The notes under the pieces: generated by a model
What the model saw: only the letters and a program-made list of their open reading frames with translations
What the model was told of the DNA's origin: nothing
The model's database searches: none
Position numbers and translations under genes: made by a program
In this document: positions 23,484 to 33,666 of the stretch, one piece after another
How positions within the stretch are numbered: position 1 is the first letter of the stretch
Layout of the letters: each line of letters starts with the position of its first letter
Assembly (NCBI RefSeq): GCF_000145235.1
Contig: NC_014391.1
Coordinates: forward strand, 1,798,001-1,862,000
Source of the DNA: Micromonospora aurantiaca ATCC 27029
GTDB lineage: Bacteria > Actinomycetota > Actinomycetes > Mycobacteriales > Micromonosporaceae
Direction of reading: 5' to 3'
Length of the DNA stretch: 64,000 nt

Positions 23484-26400
23484 ACCGCACCTCCTCCATC
23501 GGCTCGCGTACATGGACGGCGACGTTCGGTTCGACCGAGCGCATCGAGTCGGCGACCAGCCAGCCCTCGCCGCTCTGCTCAAACCGTCTGAGAAGGGCCG
23601 GCTCGTCCGCCTTGCCACGTTCGTATCGCAAACTCGTGCCTTCTTCTCGCGCGGATCTGGCGCGGCGGTCCCAATCACGCAGCAGCCGCCACAGCTCCTC
23701 TTCGGTCTCGTCGGCCTCGAGGCGATCCGATCGGCTGACAAGAGAGACGAAGGTGTCAACCAGGTGTTCGATCGTGTGGCACATGTCCTCGTCGTCGAGG
23801 TCGAGGCGAGATGCCGCGTCGTTGGCTGCCAGAGCCTTGATGGAGTGCCGTAGGAGCGCCACCAGGGCGCCACGTATGGAGCGAGCACGAGAGGCCAGCG
23901 ACCAGGGTGTCACGCTCGTCGGTTCGACGTTGCGATAGAGGGCTTCGTGGTAGCCGCGGAACGTCTCGAAATGCGATCGGTCGCGTGCCCGGTTCGACCG
24001 GAACAACGTCGTGACTATGCCGTTGTTGCGGCCACGACCGACGCGGCTGGTGGCCTGGATGTATTCGGCGGTGGTCTTCGGTTGGCCGACCATCAGCATC
24101 AGCGCGAGGCGAGGGATGTCGATACCCACCGACAACATGTTGGATGACAGCACGACGTCGACGGCCTGATCGGTCTTGTCGATGCTCTGCGCGAGTTCCC
24201 GCAGGTCGTTGGGAAGCTCCTCCGGTCCGCGGCGACTGGTCAGTTCGAGAACGCGGTCGGCGCGCACCCGCCGGAACGGCAGCTTCAAACGGTCGGCCCG
24301 TGGTTCGAGTCGTCCGTTGACGTCGTCGACGATCAGGGTTCCCGTGCGGCCGAGCTCGCGCAGGCTGTTGTGATACATCACTGCGGTCCAGTAGGAGTCG
24401 CGCGTCGCGCCCGTGTCCTGCCTTTGGGCGAGGACCTCCGGAATCTCGATCAGCGGAGCGGCCGTGGAGATGACTGCGGACACCTGAGACAGCGACTGCG
24501 GCATGAGACCGACGTAGAGGCGCCCTTCACCGCTCTCAACCGGTTTGGAGAAGAAGGTCTGATCCCCGTCGAGGCCTGCCGGTGGGTAGAGGGCGACGGC
24601 ACGCCCGTACAGTCCCTGCACCTGTTCCTGTGACGCGCGGATGGTCGCGGTCGATGCGATGACCTTTGGTGGCGTGCCGGATCTGCTCAGCAGCATCTGG
24701 ATGACGGCGTCGAAGACGGCAACCGTGGTACCGAGTGGTCCCGACAGCAAGTGCAGCTCGTCCTGGATGATCATCGACGGCTGCCGGAACGGTGTGTCCA
24801 GGCCGAGCAGTGTTCCAGCGTTGGGTCGGAACTGCAGGCGTGCGAACTTGTCGACGGTGGCGAGCAGGATGGTGGGCGGTTCGTCGTAGAGGACCTCGTC
24901 GACGACGGCGACGGGGAGCTCGTCGTGGAACGGACAGCTCCCATCGGTGCAGTGGATGACGACGTCCCTGCCGACGAGCCGCATCCCGTACAGGGTCTTG
25001 TCCGCGGACTGTTTCCTCGGCACCAGCGCGGCGCCACACCACGGGCAGCCCTCGACCTGAAAGCTGTTCGCCTCCTCCGGCCGTGCGGCCTTGTGCAATC
25101 GGTTGAGTGCGGCCTTCGCATCGGTCCTCGTGCCCGGTGTCACCTCGTTACCCACCCACAGGCCGATGGAGAAGCGGGCCATGCCCTTAGCTCGGCCGCC
25201 GTCACGGCGCAGCAGTTCCATCGCGCAGATCAGCGACGCCGCCCGTTGGAACTGCTGGGCGGTGAGCAGCCGCAGCGTGTAGCGGGTGATCACCGCGGTG
25301 CCGCCTCCTGCGACACCGTGCGCGAGCCGTCGACGGAAGATCTCGATCGCTGCCAAGCCCAGGTATGCCTCCGTCTTGCCTCCGCCGGTGGGGAACCAGA
25401 TCAAGTCGACCACTTCCCGGTCGTCGTGGGTTTCGTCCACGGTCGATGCCAGAGCCACCAGCAGAAAGCCGAGTTGAAACGGGCGCCATTGCGGCTCGCT
25501 CGGATCTCTGTCGTCACGCAGCGCCGTCTGACGCATTTGTAGTCGCATGGCCGCCATGCCGAGCGAGAAGGCCGTTCTCAGCGTCTCCTGCCGGGCGTCG
25601 CGGAGCAGGTCGACACCGGCCCGCATCCGGTGAAGAGCCGCGCGGGCGCGGTCGGTGATCGCTCGTGCGACGTGGGCGTCCGCGCCGAACGCGCTCGTAG
25701 AGTTCTCCTGCTGCTGGACCCATACCTCGAATGCGGTGACGAAGGCGTCGAGCGACGGTAGGACCTCGTCGGGGTGTGTGTCGATCCGTGCGAGATGGTC
25801 GAGACCCAGAGCCTCGGCCTCCGCGGTCCCCGCTGCGAACCCGGTCGTCGCGACTGCGGGCACCACGAACGCGGGCACGGCCTCGAGGCGGACCGCCGTA
25901 CAGCCGTTCCCGGACAAGTCCCAGTCCGCGGCCATTCCGTGTCCGACGGCGTAAACCTTCTTGTCCCTGAACCGCAGCCGTAGCTCCGCCGCCTCACTGT
26001 CAAGGCTGACCGCGGTCGACCCCCGATACTCCAAGATCCGACCGTCGACCGCGGGTTCGACCCTGAGCGCCACCTGGAACAGCATCGATTCGATGTCGAG
26101 CCGGTCGTTCCCGGTGGACTGCTTGCGTATCCGAACGTGCACCGTCACCAGATGAGCGTCGCCGTACCGGCGCCACCGGGACCCGACCTCAATCGGAACC
26201 TCGCCCGCCTGAAGCTCGTGCAGTGGCCTTTGAGGGCCGAGTTCGATCGCGTCGAGTCGGAACGGCTTGCGCTGCCAACGCGGGGGCCCGTCACCGGTGA
26301 CGGGCTGATAGGTGCCACCGGACAGATCACAGGTCACAGCGGACCGGTCGGTGACGAAAGAGATCGCAACCGAGGACGGCCGCCATTCCTCGGCGAGCGG

Positions 26401-26631
26401 CACACCGGCGCCGTCCTCCTCCACGTCTCCGGCGGGCACATCCGATTCGAGCGGCGCGCCGAACGGCGGTTGATCCGCGACCGGCGCCGCCGAGGCGATC
26501 GGGAACAGCATCCCGACGGCGTACTGCCGGTCGGGCCGGTTGGTGAGGATCTCCTCCTCACCGGAGTCCGGACCGACGTATGCGTGGCGTAGATGCGTCA
26601 GTGCCGCGTCTTGTGCCTTGGTCAGGGTCAC
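23464..26631 (-). CDS. drmA: DrmA-like SF2 helicase (DISARM core)
   Basis: A 1055-residue helicase. Motif I is PTGGGKT (414-420), motif II is the unusual IQDELH (about 622-627), motif III ASTAT, and later SSNMLSVGIDIPRL and QATSRVGRG as motifs V-VI. A Cys cluster (C529-x2-C532, C561-x4-C566) sits between motifs I and II. The first about 400 residues are beta-rich, as in DrmA. Start GTG 26631 overlaps the stop of the NERD helicase (GTGA). It probably forms a DNA-loading complex with DrmB. Confidence 0.85.
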   Translation of the reverse strand: MTLTKAQDAALTHLRHAYVGPDSGEEEILTNRPDRQYAVGMLFPIASAAPVADQPPFGAPLESDVPAGDVEEDGAGVPLAEEWRPSSVAISFVTDRSAVTCDLSGGTYQPVTGDGPPRWQRKPFRLDAIELGPQRPLHELQAGEVPIEVGSRWRRYGDAHLVTVHVRIRKQSTGNDRLDIESMLFQVALRVEPAVDGRILEYRGSTAVSLDSEAAELRLRFRDKKVYAVGHGMAADWDLSGNGCTAVRLEAVPAFVVPAVATTGFAAGTAEAEALGLDHLARIDTHPDEVLPSLDAFVTAFEVWVQQQENSTSAFGADAHVARAITDRARAALHRMRAGVDLLRDARQETLRTAFSLGMAAMRLQMRQTALRDDRDPSEPQWRPFQLGFLLVALASTVDETHDDREVVDLIWFPTGGGKTEAYLGLAAIEIFRRRLAHGVAGGGTAVITRYTLRLLTAQQFQRAASLICAMELLRRDGGRAKGMARFSIGLWVGNEVTPGTRTDAKAALNRLHKAARPEEANSFQVEGCPWCGAALVPRKQSADKTLYGMRLVGRDVVIHCTDGSCPFHDELPVAVVDEVLYDEPPTILLATVDKFARLQFRPNAGTLLGLDTPFRQPSMIIQDELHLLSGPLGTTVAVFDAVIQMLLSRSGTPPKVIASTATIRASQEQVQGLYGRAVALYPPAGLDGDQTFFSKPVESGEGRLYVGLMPQSLSQVSAVISTAAPLIEIPEVLAQRQDTGATRDSYWTAVMYHNSLRELGRTGTLIVDDVNGRLEPRADRLKLPFRRVRADRVLELTSRRGPEELPNDLRELAQSIDKTDQAVDVVLSSNMLSVGIDIPRLALMLMVGQPKTTAEYIQATSRVGRGRNNGIVTTLFRSNRARDRSHFETFRGYHEALYRNVEPTSVTPWSLASRARSIRGALVALLRHSIKALAANDAASRLDLDDEDMCHTIEHLVDTFVSLVSRSDRLEADETEEELWRLLRDWDRRARSAREEGTSLRYERGKADEPALLRRFEQSGEGWLVADSMRSVEPNVAVHVREPMEEVRYGTHRA

Positions 26632-28148
26632 TTCTTCACCAAACGCTGTCGGACCAATTGTTGGAGGCGCCGCCGGTCGTCCTTGGTCACCAATATGTCC
26701 AGCGAGACACGCGCCCGGGTCACTGCCACGTAGAAGGCGGCGGTGCCCGCATCGTCGAAGGACTCGGGCAGGTCGCACAGCACGACGCTCTCCGCCTCGA
26801 GGCCCTTGGCGTACCGAGGGCTCGTCAGAGTGAAGCCTTGCGGCGTCACGGTCGGCGCCGCCGTGGAATCGGTCTTGATGATCCAGATGTCCTTGCGTCG
26901 GACACCGTCGGCCACCAGTTGTTCCGCCACGGTCTCGGCGGCGGCGACAGCGGCCGCACCGTCAGAGGTGTGCCACCGGACCTTCTCGCCGTGGACGATG
27001 CCTGGATCGCCGACATCCGCGCCGAGGTATTCCTGAACCATGTGCACGATTGCTTGCGTGTTCCGGACGTTGAGTTCGAGGTCGACCGAGAGGGCCTCGG
27101 AGGCGACGAGCTCGAACACGTCGTCGTCGAAGCCGCCGTCGACGTGTGACTGGTTGTTCGAGTCGAGGAACATCCGCCAACGGCCGCGGTCGCGTCCGCC
27201 GACGACGACCGCGTCGAGCCGGTCCATCATCTCGGCATCCATCAGATCCTGTGCCTCGTCGATGAAGACGACGTCGTACACCTGGTCGGACGTCAGTTGC
27301 ACGAATGGCAGGACCGCGATGTCACGGCTGGCGACGTGCGGCGCGAAGAATTGCAGCAGCTCCGGCGAGTGGAAGGTGATCAGCACGGATCGGCCTTCAC
27401 CGGACTCCTGCTTCGCGGCCTCGACCAGCACCAGGGATTTACCCGTGCCGGCACCACCGAACACCATGACCCGGGGGTTGCGGGCCAACGCGGCCAACAC
27501 CCGTGCCTGGCCGGCGGTGGCACGGTTCTGCTCCTCGATGACCGCACCCCGCTGCGCGTCGATCACCGGCATCCTGGTGAACTCGCCGAACAGACGTGTA
27601 CGCAGATCATCGGCACGGGCGATCCGTTGGCCAGCGGGTGGCCTGCGGGCGGCACCTGTGATCGTGTCGAGAGCCTGAGTCAACCCCTCGACCGTCATTT
27701 CGTCCTTGGCCAACCAGTGGCTCGGCTGCCACTCCACCGAGTGTGGCGGTGTATCGATGTCCGGGGTGATGACAACGGCCTCATGCGCGAACCAACCGAC
27801 TCCCTCCTCCCGCAGGATGTCGCGCAGGGCGTACATCGCCGACTGCGCCTGCTCCATCGGCGAGCTCGACAGCTTGTGCCAGTCGTTGCGGCGGTCGACG
27901 CTGTACCAGACGCCGTCGTGCCTCCTGACCCCACCGCCTTTGACCTCGACGACGATCAAGCATTTCTTCCACAGCACGACGAAGTCCGCCTCGGCCTGCT
28001 GCTTGTAGGCGTGCGAGCGCAACTTCACGGAGTAGAAGGCGACTGCGTCCAGATCACCGGTCGCCTCTCGTAGTAGGCGCGCCACCCGACGTTCGGCGTC
28101 GCTCTCGGCGTTCTTGACGATGTCGGTCAGGTCGGGAACGAGGATCAC
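26628..28148 (-). CDS. NERD nuclease-domain / SF1 UvrD-like helicase fusion
   Basis: A 506-residue protein. Residues 15-85 are a NERD (nuclease-related, PD-(D/E)XK) domain with ADFVVLW and VVEVKGG (Asp55, Glu68, Lys70). From about 200 a UvrD/PcrA-like helicase follows: Walker A GGAGTGKS (231-238), VVFIDEAQD, LELNVRNTQAIV and YVAVTRARVSL. It would cut and unwind DNA in an ATP-dependent way. GTG 28148 overlaps the stop of the larger upstream gene (GTGA) and its own stop overlaps the drmA start. Not a known DISARM subunit. Confidence 0.85.
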   Translation of the reverse strand: MILVPDLTDIVKNAESDAERRVARLLREATGDLDAVAFYSVKLRSHAYKQQAEADFVVLWKKCLIVVEVKGGGVRRHDGVWYSVDRRNDWHKLSSSPMEQAQSAMYALRDILREEGVGWFAHEAVVITPDIDTPPHSVEWQPSHWLAKDEMTVEGLTQALDTITGAARRPPAGQRIARADDLRTRLFGEFTRMPVIDAQRGAVIEEQNRATAGQARVLAALARNPRVMVFGGAGTGKSLVLVEAAKQESGEGRSVLITFHSPELLQFFAPHVASRDIAVLPFVQLTSDQVYDVVFIDEAQDLMDAEMMDRLDAVVVGGRDRGRWRMFLDSNNQSHVDGGFDDDVFELVASEALSVDLELNVRNTQAIVHMVQEYLGADVGDPGIVHGEKVRWHTSDGAAAVAAAETVAEQLVADGVRRKDIWIIKTDSTAAPTVTPQGFTLTSPRYAKGLEAESVVLCDLPESFDDAGTAAFYVAVTRARVSLDILVTKDDRRRLQQLVRQRLVKK

Positions 28149-31100
28149 GGCTGATGCTCCTGCCAGAGAGCCTCGTACTCGCGGTATCCAAGCATCTCGG
28201 TGAGATCACCGAAGTTGTCTGCCATGTCCACGATGAGGCACTCTTCCTTCCCGCCGTTCTTTGGTCCCCGCAGACCGCGCCCGGCCATCTGGATGTAGGC
28301 GTTGGGACTGAACGTCGGACGCGCGATGTACAGCGCTCGGACCCCGGGGGCGTCGAAACCCTGAATCAGAAGGTCGCAGTTGGCGAGAACTCTGATCTGA
28401 CCGTTCTTGAACTTCTCGATGATGTCGCGGCGCTCCTGCCTACCGGTCTGCCCGCTAACGGCCGCAGCGGTGACGTCGCGATACCGCAGGGTCGCCGCTA
28501 GCACCTGTGCTGAAAGGACGTTCGGGGTGAATACCAGTACCGGCCAATCCGGGTCCAGGCTCAGAATGTGATCGACGAGTACCGACATGCGGGCCTGGTC
28601 CCGGCCGATGCGATCCATGACGGACTGCTTGAGCCTGCGCAGGCTCGTGGCGTCCTTGCGCTCGTCCGGCTGCAGATCGACGTGGATGCCCGGCAGTACG
28701 CGGTGTCGGACCCGCGCCAGCACACCGAGTTCGGCGAGCCTGCGGTAGGCGTTGTCCTGCTCGAACGCCTCGAGTTTGCGGCCACCGAAACGACTCACGA
28801 GCGCCTTGGTGGCGGACTCGGAGGCGCCCTTAAACGGTGTCGCGGAGAGTCCGACCAACGGGCGTTCCCAGCCACGGCCGGCCACGCCCAGCCAGTTCAG
28901 AATCCGGGTGTACCGCTCGGATCCACCGGCCCGGTGCCCCTCGTCAATGATCACGGCGGAGGCCTGCCTCAGCCAGTCGTAGTCGGGGTCACGGATAACG
29001 CCGACGTCGAGTTCGGCGTCGGTGGCGACGATGAAGCTGAACTCCGTGTCCGGCTCGTGAACGTCGTTGCCCTCCCATAGGCGTCCGATTGTCAGTGGAC
29101 GCTCGTCCCCCAGGCCCCGCCAGACCAGGCTGGTCGTCTGCACCGCCTGCTCGCAGAGCTCCTGCGACTGCGCGATCCACAGGACGGGACCCTGGAGGCG
29201 GCCCTCCATGAACAGGCGCAGCACGGTCTCCGTCGCGACGCGCGTTTTTCCTGCCCCGGTCGGGAGTTCCACCATCGCCTTGAGGTGACGACCGCTCGCC
29301 TCCCGCAGCGTGAGGACGTCGCGGAGTTGGGCGCTGATCTTTTTTTGGAAGGGGTGCAGTTCGTTGAGCTTCACCGCACCGGGGACGACGAACTCCTGGG
29401 GTTGACGTTGATTCCGGCGTCCCGCGTACTCGGGACCGAACCCCATCTTGCGCAACCAGGAGATCGTGGTAGAACGGCCCGCCCACTCGGTCGGTACGTC
29501 GGTGAAGCCCTCCCGTCGGAAGTTCTCCGCGAGCTGTTTGATGGAGTCCGAGCCGTAGACCGTCAGGAACAGCTCGGCGACGGAGGTTTCGTCGTGGATC
29601 AATTCCTGAGCCTCGAGTGCCTGCCACAAGCCGGTCGGCAACGCCTCCTGCAGGTCGTCCGGACCGAAGTAGATGTCGAGCCGTTCGGCGTCGTCCCGGG
29701 CGGCCTTGGCACGCTGACGCAGCTCTTCGAGTTTGTGATTTAGACCGGTCTTGAGGACCTGCTCACGTTCGGCGCTGGTCAAGCGCAGGTCGAACGCGTC
29801 GTTGACGAACGAGAGCAGCCGCGGCTGATCGGCATCACTGCGAGCAGTGAGATTCAACCCGTCGAGATGCCAGTCCAGAGCCTGGTCCTCGACGCCGTCT
29901 TCCGTGGTCACCCTCTTGATGATCTGGACTGCTCGGGTCAGAGTCGCGTTTTCGACCTTCCTCGCTACGGTCGTCGTGCGCAATCCAGTGAAGACGTCGA
30001 CGATCGGCACCGCGTCCTGCTCGCCCTCGACCATGATCGAGAAGGCGAAGCTGTCTTCGAACCGGCGACATCCGACCACCTCTACCAATTCCGAGGTCTG
30101 CTCGGGCCGAGCGCGAAGGTAGGGACGCTGACGCGAGGAGAGGAACGCCTCCTGCTCGTCCGACGTCGCGAGGTACACCGCACCGGGGGGCCTTGACTCG
30201 GTTCGGCGTCCGATCTTGGCGGGGATCGTCGGGGCATGCGCACCGGGATAGGCGATCCGTGACACGGCGAGGGTGAAGTCGACGAGCACGTCGTCGGAGA
30301 TGCCCGGCGGGAACAGCGGCTCGGCGAGCGCCTTCTTCAGTACAGGACCGGGCACCGTCGCGAGTTCATTCGGCAGTTCCAGCGTGTCGGCGACCTGTGA
30401 CGGTCCCCGGAACAGCGGAAGCAGTCTCTCGTAACGGACCAGTGACGGCGCGGCGACCTCGCAGGGCGGCAGGTAGCCACGGGTCGTGTGGACGAGTCCA
30501 GCGTTGTCTGCCGCCCATCGCACGGGCGAGTGCACGGTGTAGGTGACGCCCGAGTCGACGTCCTCGCACGTCCAGGTGAGATCCCCGGCCTGCAGCAGCG
30601 CGGTGGTCCAGTGCGCACGCAGTTGGGCCGAGGCGCTGGCGTCTCGCAGGACGAACAGCATGGAGAACGGTCCCGGCCCGGCGCCGTGGAGCAGTTCGAC
30701 ACGTTCGACAGGACGCTCACCCGGACCCTGTAACGCGTTGACCTGCTCCAACAACCATCCGAGGTAGTCCTCCAGGCGCGATTCGTCCTCGACGGGGTAG
30801 CTCTTTACCGGATCACGGACGACGCCGAGAGCATGGGCCGCCTGTGGCAGACAGCGCTTGCGGTCCAACGCCCTGACGCCCGGCACGTCGGACACGTCGA
30901 CATCGACGTCGATCACCTGGCTCGCCCATGCCCAAGCTCCGTCACGCGTCGGCACCTTGACCGTGTCCGAGTGACCTTCGAGAGTCTTCACCGCGACGTT
31001 GACGGGCAGTGCGGTCACGGAATCCCAGAGCTCCGTGTACTCCCGATCGCCGGCGGTCGCAGGGAGCTGCGCGATACGCGCGGTGAGAATGGCCAGAGGG

Positions 31101-32851
31101 TCGAGGTCTCGGAACCCCGCCTGCCGCAGCAGTGCCTCAACGCCGGGTTGGGAGAGGAAGCCAGGGAGGACGAAGACGGACCTCTCGAATTCGAGGCCCT
31201 CCTCCCGGCGCAGGAAGACCGCCGTGCTGTCGTTCAGCGCTCGCAGGCCGCCGGTGGTCGGGATCACTTTGGCGTTCTCGACGCCTTCGATGTTGCGCTG
31301 CTTGCATACGAACCTGAAGGCGTTGGCAGCCGACACTGGATCGGCCCCCTCCGCCCACTCCCGCAGCCAAGATAGGATCCCACGCTTCGGCATGGCCGCC
31401 AACGTCCGCTTCATGTCGTTCTCGGTGGCGTCCAGCTGATTGCCGTGCGCGGCCGCGAACAGCTGGCGCAGACGTGTGATCCGCTGCTGCAAGCTGTAGC
31501 ACTTCCAGTGCGGAACGTCGGATCCAGTGTTCGGAGAGATGATCCATGCCTCGTGAACAGTCTCGGAGACGCCGATCGTGAAGTCCAAGGGCTTCAGGGT
31601 CTCGGCCCGAGTCAAGCGTCCCGACGCGTCAGGAACGAGTTCCCGTCCAATCGACTTGTGAGGGACCTGCCTGCAGAGGACCTCGTCACCGAACGAGAGC
31701 TCTTCCTGACCCCGTGCGGGCAGATAATCAAGATGCGCGGCCGGATCCTCCACCGTGCGCACGCGTGTCACCATCTGCACGAACATTTCCGCAAGCGTTA
31801 CGAGCATCTCGCGGTTGTAATCGTTTCGGAGCAACGTCGTCCGGTCGTCGTTCACGCTCCACGGCGCGTTGAACAGGGCGGAGGCCGACGTCTTGTCCTT
31901 CAGCGGGAAGTAGGACCAGAATTGGCCAATCTGATACCGTCTGCCGCGCCTCTTAGGGATCGCGACGGTAACTTTGACCTCCGATCGCGAGACCGCCTCG
32001 CCGACCTGGCGTCGAGCTTCCGCGGACGGCGCATGCATCCGGTCCTCGACGTACCACTCCTCGTACTCGCCGCCGGAGCGCTCGATCTTGAAGAGGCCGT
32101 CACCGAGGTTACGGGAGGTGTGAGTCGCCTCGAAATGATCGGCACCGAGGATCCGGAGGCGCACCTCCCTGACGGCCCCGACAAACAGAAGGAAGTGCGA
32201 CGAGAACTCTATGATCTCCTTGCGAAGGCGAGGAATGCTCGACACGTTGGGAAGCTTGACGATGGTGGCGGCCCACTCGGCCAAGCCGCGGAGCACAGGA
32301 TCGTGGCCGAACGCTGCCATCGCGTCGATCGTGGTGGCTGTACGCAGCGCAGGGTAACGCTTCGCACCGGAGCCGACTTCAGCGATGGCGGAGCGCGCTT
32401 CAGGCGAGTTGAACTCGAACGACACGGAACGGCTGAAGACCTGCGGCGTGTTCGAAACCGCCAAGACGGACTTGAACCCAAGGCCGAATCGCCCGATCTC
32501 GTCCCCACGTTTGCCGCTCAAGTGGGCATGCGTGATGGCGGTGAGCCCTCTCTTGGAGAACGGGCGTCCGCCGTTAGCGCAATAGAGGGCACCCCCTACC
32601 GAATCCAGGACGATCTCGACCCGGCCCGTATTCTCGTCCGAGTCGGTGTTCCCCGCCATGGCATCTGCGGCGTTCTGGACGAGTTCGAGGAGAGTCCGAT
32701 TGGCGTATCCGCCGACTCGGATAGACTCCTCGTGATTGGCGTGCTCCGTCAGTAAGTCTGGCTTGACCCGGTAGGACTCGATAGTGCTGTCAAACAGGGT
32801 CTTCACTTCCTGCGCCAGCGCTGGTTCAGGCGCCCAAAGCTGCTCGATCAC
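28145..32851 (-). CDS. GHKL (sacsin-like) ATPase fused to SF2 helicase, 1568 aa
   Basis: Residues 1-300 form a Hsp90/sacsin-type ATPase: N box ELVQNAADA (Glu56, Asn60), a CANGGRPFS loop in place of the usual DxG and the glycine-rich GRFGLGFKS (120-128). A middle region of about 850 residues has no clear motif. The C-terminal third is an SF2 helicase: LPTGAGKT (about 1195-1202), IIDEGH rather than DEAH, GLSATPF, LLIQGFDAPG and QMAGRGLR. It is the first gene of the minus-strand operon. The fusion suggests a nucleotide-gated DNA remodeler. No known defence system with this exact architecture comes to mind. Start GTG 32851. Confidence 0.8.
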   Translation of the reverse strand: MIEQLWAPEPALAQEVKTLFDSTIESYRVKPDLLTEHANHEESIRVGGYANRTLLELVQNAADAMAGNTDSDENTGRVEIVLDSVGGALYCANGGRPFSKRGLTAITHAHLSGKRGDEIGRFGLGFKSVLAVSNTPQVFSRSVSFEFNSPEARSAIAEVGSGAKRYPALRTATTIDAMAAFGHDPVLRGLAEWAATIVKLPNVSSIPRLRKEIIEFSSHFLLFVGAVREVRLRILGADHFEATHTSRNLGDGLFKIERSGGEYEEWYVEDRMHAPSAEARRQVGEAVSRSEVKVTVAIPKRRGRRYQIGQFWSYFPLKDKTSASALFNAPWSVNDDRTTLLRNDYNREMLVTLAEMFVQMVTRVRTVEDPAAHLDYLPARGQEELSFGDEVLCRQVPHKSIGRELVPDASGRLTRAETLKPLDFTIGVSETVHEAWIISPNTGSDVPHWKCYSLQQRITRLRQLFAAAHGNQLDATENDMKRTLAAMPKRGILSWLREWAEGADPVSAANAFRFVCKQRNIEGVENAKVIPTTGGLRALNDSTAVFLRREEGLEFERSVFVLPGFLSQPGVEALLRQAGFRDLDPLAILTARIAQLPATAGDREYTELWDSVTALPVNVAVKTLEGHSDTVKVPTRDGAWAWASQVIDVDVDVSDVPGVRALDRKRCLPQAAHALGVVRDPVKSYPVEDESRLEDYLGWLLEQVNALQGPGERPVERVELLHGAGPGPFSMLFVLRDASASAQLRAHWTTALLQAGDLTWTCEDVDSGVTYTVHSPVRWAADNAGLVHTTRGYLPPCEVAAPSLVRYERLLPLFRGPSQVADTLELPNELATVPGPVLKKALAEPLFPPGISDDVLVDFTLAVSRIAYPGAHAPTIPAKIGRRTESRPPGAVYLATSDEQEAFLSSRQRPYLRARPEQTSELVEVVGCRRFEDSFAFSIMVEGEQDAVPIVDVFTGLRTTTVARKVENATLTRAVQIIKRVTTEDGVEDQALDWHLDGLNLTARSDADQPRLLSFVNDAFDLRLTSAEREQVLKTGLNHKLEELRQRAKAARDDAERLDIYFGPDDLQEALPTGLWQALEAQELIHDETSVAELFLTVYGSDSIKQLAENFRREGFTDVPTEWAGRSTTISWLRKMGFGPEYAGRRNQRQPQEFVVPGAVKLNELHPFQKKISAQLRDVLTLREASGRHLKAMVELPTGAGKTRVATETVLRLFMEGRLQGPVLWIAQSQELCEQAVQTTSLVWRGLGDERPLTIGRLWEGNDVHEPDTEFSFIVATDAELDVGVIRDPDYDWLRQASAVIIDEGHRAGGSERYTRILNWLGVAGRGWERPLVGLSATPFKGASESATKALVSRFGGRKLEAFEQDNAYRRLAELGVLARVRHRVLPGIHVDLQPDERKDATSLRRLKQSVMDRIGRDQARMSVLVDHILSLDPDWPVLVFTPNVLSAQVLAATLRYRDVTAAAVSGQTGRQERRDIIEKFKNGQIRVLANCDLLIQGFDAPGVRALYIARPTFSPNAYIQMAGRGLRGPKNGGKEECLIVDMADNFGDLTEMLGYREYEALWQEHQP

Positions 32852-33589
32852 GATTGACTAGCACTCCCCAGGCTGTGGTGCCACCCGCACCCACTCAGAC
32901 CGGTGGTATCCGCTTTCACGCCCGCACCCAACGTGGTGACGAAGCCAACCGACCGGTGAACGCGCGGATTGAGGACAGTGCGCACGATGGCTTCACCCCG
33001 TTCTTACAGCCAAAGCATGGTATCCGACCGCAAGAGGTTAATCGTTGCGATAGTGAGCAGCACTTCAGCCGTTCGGCTGATCTTTCTGGACCATGGTTAT
33101 ACTTATCGCCACAATAGCGGCGATGCGGACAATTCTCCTACGTGTCATTGCTCGGTGATGATTTGACCCGACAGTCTTGTCGATGGCTCATTGAGGTTCT
33201 GCTTCGGTTGAGAGTCATCTGCGATTAAAGAATTCTGCGTTTGATGCAGTGTCTCCAGGAATAGTGCCCGATCGAATGGCACCTCTAGGTAGCCTGGGTT
33301 GCCGGTCCGGTGGCGTCTGCTCGGCAGGACGCGAAAGCCGCGAACCGGCGACGACAATATCGTCGAGGACTGCGTACTCCTGTAAAACTGTCCACCGGAG
33401 CAGCGGAAACGTGAGCGCAGTGAATGAGTGCCGTCGCCTGCTGCGCGGCTCCTCGTGGCTGATTGTCGTGCCGAAGGAACTCGCCGCGCAGATCGGGAGC
33501 CAGCGGCCCCAGGCACGACAGAAGCCTTCTGTCGGATCGATGAGTCACCCGGGGGTGCGCTGCGGCTGCATGCTACTGAGCGCTTCGAG
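32852..33589. other. Gene-poor stretch upstream of the DISARM-like operon
   Basis: About 740 bp with only weak, atypical reading frames. It must hold the promoter of the minus-strand operon, but no confident -10/-35 pair is seen. Base composition is visibly richer in A/T than the chromosome outside the island. Confidence 0.5.
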
Positions 33590-33666
33590 GACTACCGCGC
33601 CTTACCGCGAGACTTCCCGCCACCAGGAACGATGTATTGGTGGTTCGCCCGGCGGCGTGATGATCA

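Noticed and set aside
23484..23888. N-terminal extension of the DrmB-like protein by 135 residues
   Set aside because: It is antisense-like Arg/Ser/Thr-rich sequence overlapping the coding part of drmA; ATG 23483 has an ideal AGGAGG.
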